DNA from: Candidatus Uhrbacteria bacterium
GTDB taxonomy: Bacteria; Patescibacteriota; Patescibacteriia; JACRJV01
Direction: 5' to 3'
NCBI GenBank assembly: GCA_016215325.1
Contig: JACRJV010000017.1
Location: 1 to 54,428 of the forward strand
Length of the DNA: 54,428 bases
Shown here: one piece after another, positions 9,781 to 16,441 of the stretch
How the letters are laid out: the number at the start of each line of letters is the position of its first letter
How positions within the stretch are numbered: the first letter of the stretch is position 1
The notes under the pieces: generated by a model
What the model saw: only the letters and a program-made list of their open reading frames with translations
What the model was told of the DNA's origin: nothing
Database searches by the model: none
Position numbers and translations under genes: made by a program

Positions 9781-10776
9781 ATGAGACGTTTCTTAAAACC
9801 CCGATGGCTGCTGATCGAGTGGATAGTGATATTGACGTTGTTGATCGTTGGATTCCACGTTGTGCCAGGGCCCGTTGCTCAGCCGCCCGTTATGAGTTGG
9901 GGGGTGACATTCAACAAGGGTCTTGCAACGTATTTAGGGATGAATTGGAAGACAGCGTATAGCTCGATGCTCGATGACCTCGGTGTCCGATGGCTGCGAC
10001 TAGAAACGCCCTGGAGCGATATCGAACCAACCCCTGGAGCGTTCAACATCGATGATGTCCGATGGCAACTTGACCAAGCGGGGCGGCGTGGGGCTAAAGT
10101 GTTATTGTCCGTGGGGCGAAAACTTCCTCGATGGCCAGAGTGTTATATTCCCGATTGGGCAGCGGGATTACCCGCTCAAGCACAAGAGGTGCAAACGCTC
10201 GCAATGGTTCGCAACGTTGTGGACGCCCTAAAAGACCATCCTGCCATTTGGGCATGGCAGGTTGAGAACGAGCCGCTCTTCCCATTTGGGGAGTGTCCTC
10301 GCCCCAGCGAAACGCTCTATCGGCAAGAAGTTGAGCTCGTTCGAACTCTGGATACGCGGCCGATTGTGGGGACGGATAGCGGCGAGCTTTCCACATGGTG
10401 GCGCATGTCGTCAATCGTCGACATTCTCGGCGTCAGTATCTATCGCAAGGTGTATCACCCCATCTTGGGGTATAGTCGCTATCCTATCGTCCCCGCCGCG
10501 TATGCACGCAAGGCCGCCATTGTTGATTCGCGAGTCGGTCGTATTATCTCAACGGAATTACAGATGGAGCCCTGGGTTCCAGCCGGGTTCTTAAATACGC
10601 CGATTGAGAATCAGACTCCCATATTTACGACGCAAGATTTTACAAATAATATCGAATATGCAAAGAAGACCGGATTTGATACAGTGTACTTATGGGGAGT
10701 TGAATGGTGGGCCTGGATGAAAGAGAACAATCATCCCGAATACTGGGAGGCAGCGAAAGGACTCTTTAAGCCCTAA
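9781..10776 (+). CDS. Membrane-anchored glycoside hydrolase-like TIM-barrel protein (cellulase/GH5-like superfamily)
   Basis: N-terminal TM; LGVRWLRLETPWSDIEPTPGAFNIDDV, WAWQVENEPLF, TELQMEPW. Confidence 0.65.
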   Translation: MRRFLKPRWLLIEWIVILTLLIVGFHVVPGPVAQPPVMSWGVTFNKGLATYLGMNWKTAYSSMLDDLGVRWLRLETPWSDIEPTPGAFNIDDVRWQLDQAGRRGAKVLLSVGRKLPRWPECYIPDWAAGLPAQAQEVQTLAMVRNVVDALKDHPAIWAWQVENEPLFPFGECPRPSETLYRQEVELVRTLDTRPIVGTDSGELSTWWRMSSIVDILGVSIYRKVYHPILGYSRYPIVPAAYARKAAIVDSRVGRIISTELQMEPWVPAGFLNTPIENQTPIFTTQDFTNNIEYAKKTGFDTVYLWGVEWWAWMKENNHPEYWEAAKGLFKP

Positions 10777-10873
10777 ATTTCTAATGTCTAATTTCTAATT
10801 CCTAATAAACTGTTCAATGCCTCAATATCCAATTTCGTTCATTGGAAATTAGGAATTGGGAATTAGATATTCG
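10773..10873. repeat. AATTTCTAATTCCTAAT inverted word-repeat spacer
   Basis: Left CTAATTTCTAATTCCTAAT, right ATTAGGAATTGGGAATTAG. Confidence 0.75.
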
Positions 10874-10879
10874 TATGAT

Positions 10880-11341
10880 ATGCCTGACATCATCGAAATA
10901 CTGACTCGATTGCTGGCGGCAGCAATTTTTGGCGGAGTGTTAGGGTTGGAACGCGAGTATTACGGAAAGTCTGCTGGGGTACGGACCTACGCGTTAGTTG
11001 GGATCGGATCAGCCCTCTTTACACTCTTGAGCCAGTTTGGATTTTCTGGCAGTGGCAGTGACCCAACTCGGATTGCTTCACAAATCGTGGTGGGTATCGG
11101 ATTTTTGGGGGCCGGGCTCATTATCCACCGCGACGTGGCGCATGTAGAAGGATTAACAACGGCCGCTGGCCTCTGGGTTGTGGCATCGATTGGTATGGCA
11201 TTTGGAGTGGGGTGGTATGCCGTTGGAATTCTTGCAGCATGCATTACGTTGATTGTCCTCAATGTCTTTGGACGGGTGCGGTACCGAATGGAGCATCATG
11301 AAGTAGCGAGCAAATCCAGTAAATCTAGTAAATCCAACTAG
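10880..11341 (+). CDS. MgtC/SapB family protein
   Basis: GGVLGLEREYYGKSAGVRTYALVGIGSALFTLLS, GAGLI, EGLTTAAGLWV. Confidence 0.9.
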   Translation: MPDIIEILTRLLAAAIFGGVLGLEREYYGKSAGVRTYALVGIGSALFTLLSQFGFSGSGSDPTRIASQIVVGIGFLGAGLIIHRDVAHVEGLTTAAGLWVVASIGMAFGVGWYAVGILAACITLIVLNVFGRVRYRMEHHEVASKSSKSSKSN

Positions 11342-11404
11342 CCAGCTTTTGACGCAGTGTGCCGTACTGGTTTTACTGGCCAGCCGGATTTACTGGCTAG
11401 ATTT
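11305..11404. repeat. AAATCCAGTAAATCTAG / CCGGATTTACTGG repeat pair
   Basis: Encodes the SKSSKSSKSN tail of the MgtC protein and forms the spacer before mutY; related copies at 23205 and 37090. Confidence 0.75.
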
Positions 11405-11416
11405 CACTGTCGGTCT

Positions 11417-12304
11417 ATGAATCCTCAAAGGATCCTTGAATTCCGGCGCAAAGTACTCACGTGGTATCGCACACACAAAGCCGATCTCCCTTGGCGGCAT
11501 ACTCGCGATCCATACAACATCCTCGTGAGCGAAGTTATGCTCCAGCAAACACAAGTTGATCGTGTCCGGCAAAAATGGCCGGAATTTTTGCGTCAATTTC
11601 CAACTCTCCAATCTCTCTCTGTATCCCCAGTCTCGTCGGTCATCCTTGCTTGGAGTGGGATGGGGTATAATCGTCGGGCGTTGTATTTGCAGAAAACCGC
11701 GCAAGCAGTGGTAGGGCGTTTCGGTGGGGAGTTCCCGCAAACACTGGGACAACTGCAAACATTGCCCGGGATTGGTGAGTACACCGCACGCGCCTTGCTC
11801 GTCTTTGCATTTGGGCGAGCCTACATCGCGCCGGATGTGAATGTGTTGAGGATCCTCGGGCGATCGTTTGGCAAGGAAGTAAAGATACGAAGAGATGAGG
11901 ATATGACGCGGCATCTGATTGCGATCGGGGACAACATTGTCACGCCAAAGAATGCCTATGATCTGAACCAGGCGCTCATGGACATGGGCCGTACGGCGTG
12001 CCGAGCGAAACATTCTCAATCCTTGTCTTGCCCGCTTCATGATCATCCGTCATTGAGGGACGAGTTCGTCCCTCAGAGACGAACACAGGGCGAGCCGATG
12101 TTTGCGGGTGTCCCGCGGCGGATTTGGAGAGGGCGAATTATTGAATTAGTACGAACGCAAAAGAAGGCGACATCGGAGCAGATCATTTATCAGTTAGGCA
12201 TTCAAGTTGATGACGACGCTCGAGAATGGCTTCACAACGTATTCAAACAATTGGGTCAGGACGGATTAATCCGCTTCGCAAGCGGAATGGTAACCCTTCC
12301 TTGA
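11417..12304 (+). CDS. mutY: A/G-specific adenine glycosylase (MutY-like) with degenerate Fe-S loop
   Basis: LPWRHTRDPYNILVSEVMLQQTQVDRV, LPGIGEYTARALLVFAFG, ALMDMGRTAC. Confidence 0.9.
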   Translation: MNPQRILEFRRKVLTWYRTHKADLPWRHTRDPYNILVSEVMLQQTQVDRVRQKWPEFLRQFPTLQSLSVSPVSSVILAWSGMGYNRRALYLQKTAQAVVGRFGGEFPQTLGQLQTLPGIGEYTARALLVFAFGRAYIAPDVNVLRILGRSFGKEVKIRRDEDMTRHLIAIGDNIVTPKNAYDLNQALMDMGRTACRAKHSQSLSCPLHDHPSLRDEFVPQRRTQGEPMFAGVPRRIWRGRIIELVRTQKKATSEQIIYQLGIQVDDDAREWLHNVFKQLGQDGLIRFASGMVTLP

Positions 12305-12305
12305 C

Positions 12306-12406
12306 CCCGTTAGAGTCTGGTCAACCAAATGATTTCCCCAAGATGACCGTTGTTCTAAAAAAAATCGAAGTTGTTAAAGACCCCCCTTGTCCAGACGCTA
12401 ACGGAG
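12306..12406. repeat. Imperfect inverted repeat upstream of sod
   Basis: CCGTTAGAGTCTGGTCAA (12307-12324) versus TTGTCCAGACGCTAACGG (12387-12404). Confidence 0.6.
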
Positions 12407-12477
12407 TTGACCCATCTGATCGTTGGGTATACCTTATACCATATACTCTATCACCTTATACTTTATCTCTTACGTCT

Positions 12478-13083
12478 ATGCCCTACGAGGCAAAACCGCT
12501 CCCGTTTAAAAAATCGTTAAAGGGAATTTCCGACAAAACGATGCAGATCCACCACGACAAGCTCTATCAGGGGTATGTCGCAAAGATGAACGAGGTCGGG
12601 AATCAGCTTTCGCAATTTTCTCACGGGCAAAAGGATCTTTCTGGTGCCAACCCGACCTATAGCGAGCTGCGTGCCTATAAAGACGCAGAAACCTTTGCAA
12701 CGAATGGAGTGTACCTGCATGAATATTATTTTAACGTCCTGGGCGGGGAGGGGCAGCCGGGCGGAGCGCTTATTGATGGATTGAAAGAACAGTACGGGAG
12801 TCTTGATAATTTCGTAAATTATTTTAAGGCCTGCGGTATGGCGGCACGGGGATGGACGGTACTGTGTTGGGATTCTCATGTTGGAGGGTTGCGGGTGTAT
12901 ACAGCGGATTCTCACAACCAAGGGGGGATTTGGGGCTGCATTCCGATCATTGTTCTGGATGTTTACGAGCACGCGTATTTTATTGATTATGGTTCTGATC
13001 GCAAGACATACATCGAAGATTACATGGCCAACTTGAACTGGGATGCGGCCAATGCGGTGTATGAGAGAGCGAAAAAGTTCTAG
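12478..13083 (+). CDS. Fe/Mn superoxide dismutase
   Basis: MPYEAKPLPF...MQIHHDKLYQGYV; LYLHEYYFNVLGG-type, DVYEHAYFIDYG. Confidence 0.93.
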   Translation: MPYEAKPLPFKKSLKGISDKTMQIHHDKLYQGYVAKMNEVGNQLSQFSHGQKDLSGANPTYSELRAYKDAETFATNGVYLHEYYFNVLGGEGQPGGALIDGLKEQYGSLDNFVNYFKACGMAARGWTVLCWDSHVGGLRVYTADSHNQGGIWGCIPIIVLDVYEHAYFIDYGSDRKTYIEDYMANLNWDAANAVYERAKKF

Positions 13084-13108
13084 GTGCTAGGTTGTAGACA
13101 CCATAAAA

Positions 13109-13134
13109 GGCCGACGGCAATCGTCGGCTTTTTT
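13109..13134 (+). terminator. Intrinsic terminator
   Basis: GCCGACGgcaatCGTCGGCTTTTTT. Confidence 0.8.
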
Positions 13135-13196
13135 CATATCCTTATATCATCGCATCTTCATGTCCAGTTGACTCAGCCGCCCCTTAGCGATACGCT

Positions 13197-13789
13197 TTGA
13201 ATGCTATGATGCGTCGTCTCCTTCGATTGCAACTTGTCGTGACGTTGGCTTTGGGCGCCATTGTGTTGATGGTTTGGTTTTCTGGAAAATTGTTATTACT
13301 CGGGCGCCCCCCGACACAGCCATTGCGTACCGTTAACAGTACAACTTCTATGAATATTAGCAGCCCTGCGTTCGAACATAATACGCCGATACCCTCAAAA
13401 TATACATGCGATGGTGAAAAGACGAGTCCGCCGCTGCTGATAACGAATATCCCACCTGGGGCAAAAAGTTTGGCGTTGATCGTGGATGACCCCGATGCGC
13501 CGATGGGTACATGGGTCCATTGGATACTGTGGAATATCGATCCAAAGACAACCATGATTGAAGCGGGGAGTGTGCCGCAGGGGGCGACCCAAGGCCGGAC
13601 CAGTTCCAACACAAATAAGTATGCCCCCCTTGCCCGCCCAGCGGCACGCATCGGTATTTCTTTAAGCTTTATGCCTTGGACGCGATACTGAATGTGCTGC
13701 CAAACGCCGATACGGGTGCCTTAGAACAAGCCATGCAAGGCCATGTTCTGGCGTCGGCAGAACTCATGGGGACGTATCAGCGGCAATAG
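13197..13789 (+). pseudogene. YbhB/YbcL (PEBP, Raf-kinase-inhibitor-like) protein, frameshifted
   Basis: Frame 1 gives ...SSPAFEHNTPIPSKYTCDGEKTSPPL...WVHWILWNID... to 13691; the next frame after the C-run near 13625-13630 gives PCPPSGTHRYFFKLYALDAILN...AMQGHVLASAELMGTYQRQ to 13789. Confidence 0.85.
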
Positions 13790-13883
13790 ACAAACTTACA
13801 AACTTGAGAATGTGAGAATGTTGTGGTGATATGCCAAAACAAGAATTCCTGCCGGTGCCGGTTGATGCTCATGCAGCGCTACT

Positions 13884-14483
13884 ATGATTCACCTTTATAC
13901 TGGCAATGGAAAAGGGAAGACAACGGCAGCGCTGGGGTTGGCAATGCGAGCAATCGGAGATGGCAAAAAAGTGTTCATGATCCAGTTTATCAAAGGCCCC
14001 TGGCCTTCTGGCGAAGACAAAAGCCATAAGGTGTTTGGTGAGCGCTTTGTATTGGTAAAGGGCGGCAAAGGGTTTGTGGGGATTTTGAACGATACGCTGC
14101 CGCGCAGTGAGCATGAGCAGGCGGCACGCAAAACGCTCGAGCGAGCGGAGATAGAGATAGAGACCGGGGAGTGGGATATCGTGATTCTCGATGAAGTCAA
14201 TGTTGCGTGCGATTTGAATTTAATAGCTTCACAGGATGTGATTGATGTGGTGGGGCGGTTTTCGCAACGTCATCCTGAGTCCGCCAAGGCGGGGGAAGGA
14301 TCTCGTCGAGATTCTTCGGCCGGGCCTCAGAATGACGGAAAACAGAAACCAGAACTCATCATTTTGACCGGTCGCAATGCGCCCAAAGAATTTTACGAAA
14401 TTGCCGACCTTGTTACCGAGATGCAAGAGGTGAAGCATTACTATAACGAGGGGCAAATAGCCAAACGCGGCGTGGAATTTTGA
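13884..14483 (+). CDS. cobO: Cob(I)yrinic acid a,c-diamide adenosyltransferase (CobO/BtuR-like) with in-frame palindromic repeat
   Basis: IHLYTGNGKGKTTAALGLAMRA, VILDEVNVACDL, LTGRNAPKEFYEIADLVTEM. Confidence 0.9.
   Translation: MIHLYTGNGKGKTTAALGLAMRAIGDGKKVFMIQFIKGPWPSGEDKSHKVFGERFVLVKGGKGFVGILNDTLPRSEHEQAARKTLERAEIEIETGEWDIVILDEVNVACDLNLIASQDVIDVVGRFSQRHPESAKAGEGSRRDSSAGPQNDGKQKPELIILTGRNAPKEFYEIADLVTEMQEVKHYYNEGQIAKRGVEF
14269..14336. repeat. 68-bp GTCATCCTGAG...CTCAGAATGAC palindromic repeat inside cobO
   Basis: Outer arms GTCATCCTGAG/CTCAGAATGAC, inner CCGCCaaGGCGG and ATCTCGtCGAGAT. Confidence 0.85.
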
Positions 14484-14544
14484 TCCAAACGATTCTTCAT
14501 CTCTTTATATCTTCATCTCCTAATTTCTGGTCTTGAAATGGAGA

Positions 14545-14587
14545 GGAGCCGACAGCGTGCGCGATGAGGCGCGACGCTATCGGCTCC
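14545..14587 (-). terminator. Strong hairpin downstream of the small basic-protein gene
   Basis: GGAGCCGACAGCGTGCGCG / CGCGACGCTATCGGCTCC; no convincing T-tract. Confidence 0.5.
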
Positions 14588-14606
14588 AGATTGACTTACG
14601 ACCCCT

Positions 14607-14843
14607 CTACGAGATGAGGGGGTTCTCGTAGTGGCCGTTCGCCTCTGCGATCGTCGGCATAGGCCACTTCTTGTGAGCCGTGTCGAGGCGTCCGCTGCGC
14701 CTCTTGAACTTCGGCTTGGAGTTCTTGCAACTCTTCTTTTTGTCGAGCGCCTTGAGCGCCTCGACCTTGCCAGCGTGGCTGTTACCGGTGCGGCCATCGA
14801 CCGAGAGGCCGGGGGCCTTGTTCCCCGTGCGGATCCTGGGCAT
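14607..14843 (-). CDS. Small basic hypothetical protein (78 aa)
   Basis: MPRIRTGNKAPGLSVDGRTGNSHAGKVEALKALDKKKSCKNSKPKFKRRSGR...; AGGGAGGGG Shine-Dalgarno before ATG; good promoter at 14947-14975. Confidence 0.6.
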   Translation of the reverse strand: MPRIRTGNKAPGLSVDGRTGNSHAGKVEALKALDKKKSCKNSKPKFKRRSGRLDTAHKKWPMPTIAEANGHYENPLIS

Positions 14844-14946
14844 CGCTGCCCCTCCCTTGTGTGAGTCCATTGCGCAGACTTCTGGTCGGCCACTGCGCTT
14901 GGCCAGGTACTCTTTGAAACGAAAGATTGCACGAAAAGTGCCCGTG

Positions 14947-14975
14947 ATTTTACCCCAGGCGTTCATTTCTGTCAA
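14947..14975 (-). promoter_or_regulatory. sigma70-type promoter
   Basis: Minus strand TTGACA - 17 bp - TAAAAT. Confidence 0.7.
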
Positions 14976-14976
14976 T

Positions 14977-15002
14977 ATTGTGGATAACGATTGTGGATAA
15001 CG
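14977..15002. promoter_or_regulatory. Tandem DnaA-box-like repeats
   Basis: ATTGTGGATAACG twice in tandem; each contains TGTGGATAA, the reverse complement of TTATCCACA. Confidence 0.6.
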
Positions 15003-15030
15003 AAAAACGACCCTTTTCGAGTCGTTTTAT
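15003..15030 (-). terminator. Intrinsic terminator
   Basis: Minus strand AAAACGACtcgaaaaggGTCGTTTTT. Confidence 0.7.
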
Positions 15031-15084
15031 TCTTCGAGCGAGGGCTGATTCGATCAGCTCGAGTTGTGAAGTGTGCCGTATCGT

Positions 15085-15573
15085 TTACACTGCCATCTTT
15101 TGGGGGTGATCCGGTGTATTGTGAGGAGATTGGTTTTTTGGTTTGGGCGCGAAGTCATTATCTAATGGGCTTTGGAGAGGGATTCCTGTTTTTTCGATAA
15201 ACAAAACAAAAACATTTTCAAGATCTCGTTTTTCATCCTCGGATAAATGATGCTCCGCTGCCGTTGGATTGAGTCGATTGCTCTCCCATTTGTCCATTAG
15301 GTCTTGCCATTGACTCGCATCCATGCCGGTCACTTCCTGCCCCTTGGCAAGAAATTCATCCACGCATACGGGCAGAGCCATTAATTCGCGCATGAGCATG
15401 GGTTTGTACTGATTATGTTGCCCATGGGTGGGGGAGTCTCCAACAAAAACAAGGCTTTGGATTAATTTCCTAGCTTCTTGTTCTCGAGAAGATTGTTCGA
15501 ATTGATGAGCCATAACAGTCTTTTTACATTGCGGATTGTTCAGCGTTGTTTCCGCATTTTGATCAGCGTGCAT
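15085..15573 (-). CDS. Hypothetical acidic protein
   Basis: ORF up to 162 aa filling the interval between a terminator and sufT; start uncertain (ATG at 15513 possible). Confidence 0.5.
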   Translation of the reverse strand: MHADQNAETTLNNPQCKKTVMAHQFEQSSREQEARKLIQSLVFVGDSPTHGQHNQYKPMLMRELMALPVCVDEFLAKGQEVTGMDASQWQDLMDKWESNRLNPTAAEHHLSEDEKRDLENVFVLFIEKTGIPLQSPLDNDFAPKPKNQSPHNTPDHPQKMAV

Positions 15574-15898
15574 CCGCTTCTATCGTATCTTCTTTATACA
15601 TCGGGAACACTTCGGCGCGCAAGTCTGGATCCATCATCTTGATGGAATACGGGGGGTCCCACACAATGTTGACGTTGACATTGGTGACTCCCTCGAGCCC
15701 TGCAACTTTTTGGGTAACGTCGCGCACGATCGTATCGGCCAGGGGACAGCCCGGTGAAGTAAGGGTCGCATCAACTTCCACAGCGCCTCCATCCAAAACT
15801 CGCACATCGTACACGAGCCCAAGTGAAACGATGTCGTATCCCAGTTCGGGGTCGTAGACATGTTTGAGAGCTTCGGTGATGGAATCCTTATTGAGCAT
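15563..15898 (-). CDS. MIP18/DUF59 family metal-sulfur cluster assembly factor (SufT-like)
   Basis: ALKHVYDPELGYDIVSLGLVYDV, LTSPGCPLADTI. Confidence 0.9.
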   Translation of the reverse strand: MLNKDSITEALKHVYDPELGYDIVSLGLVYDVRVLDGGAVEVDATLTSPGCPLADTIVRDVTQKVAGLEGVTNVNVNIVWDPPYSIKMMDPDLRAEVFPMYKEDTIEADAR

Positions 15899-15914
15899 AA
15901 TCAGGTTCTAGGGA

Positions 15915-16349
15915 CTAGGTTCTAGAAGTCGCCGCCGCCGTTCTATTATTTGCATCTAGAACCTGGCGACTAGAATCTGGCACCCGGTCGTTGAGTGCTT
16001 TCTTCAGTGTCATCAATCCCAGGGTTGCGCACTTCATGCGCGCAGGTCCAACGGTGATGCCGAGCATTTCAAGGATGTCTTTCTCGCTAAGATTTTTTGC
16101 TTGTGCCGCATCCATCCCTTTGATCTTGTCGGTGAGCATGGAAGTGCTGGCTTGGGAAATGGCACACCCTTGGCCCTGGAATCGAACGTCGCTGACGCGA
16201 TCATTGGTGATTATGAGGTCCATGACCACGCTATCCCCGCAACTCGTATTCACCTCTTTGGCCGATACGGTTGCGCCGTGGAGCGTTCCCGCATTATGCG
16301 GGTTCCAATAATGGTCGAGAATTTCTTGCTTGTAGAGGTCGTCGGACAT
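15915..16349 (-). CDS. sufU: SufU/IscU-like Fe-S scaffold
   Basis: YKQEILDHYWNPHNAGTL, NTSCGDSV, GQGCAISQASTSMLTDKI; C-terminal tail from repeat. Confidence 0.92.
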   Translation of the reverse strand: MSDDLYKQEILDHYWNPHNAGTLHGATVSAKEVNTSCGDSVVMDLIITNDRVSDVRFQGQGCAISQASTSMLTDKIKGMDAAQAKNLSEKDILEMLGITVGPARMKCATLGLMTLKKALNDRVPDSSRQVLDANNRTAAATSRT

Positions 16350-16355
16350 ACATCA

Positions 16356-16440
16356 GCGAGATAAGTAAATTAAGCAAGATAAGAACGATCGCGATGGCAG
16401 CTTAATTTACTTATGTTACTTGTCTTGCTTATCTTGCTCG
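16356..16440. repeat. GATAAGTAAATTAAGCAAGATAAG inverted word-repeat spacer
   Basis: Left GCGAGATAAGTAAATTAAGCAAGATAAG, right CTTAATTTACTTATGTTACTTGTCTTGCTTATCTTGCTCG. Confidence 0.75.
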
Positions 16441-16441
16441 T

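Noticed and set aside
11357-11416. N-terminal extension of MutY (CRTGFTGQPDLLARF)
   Set aside because: Translated from the AAATCCAG/GGATTTACTGG repeat; the real start is ATG 11417.
12226-12477. N-terminal 84-aa extension of the SOD ORF
   Set aside because: Overlaps the mutY end, an inverted repeat and word repeats; SOD homology begins at ATG 12478.
14513-14932. 139-aa minus-strand ORF overlapping the small basic gene
   Set aside because: Ser/Arg/Thr-rich out-of-frame translation; the 14607-14843 frame has a clear SD and a promoter that the longer ORF would run into.
14977-15002. Replication origin
   Set aside because: Only two DnaA-like boxes, no AT-rich unwinding element cluster and no dnaA/dnaN/rpmH neighbours; kept only as a regulatory-site finding.
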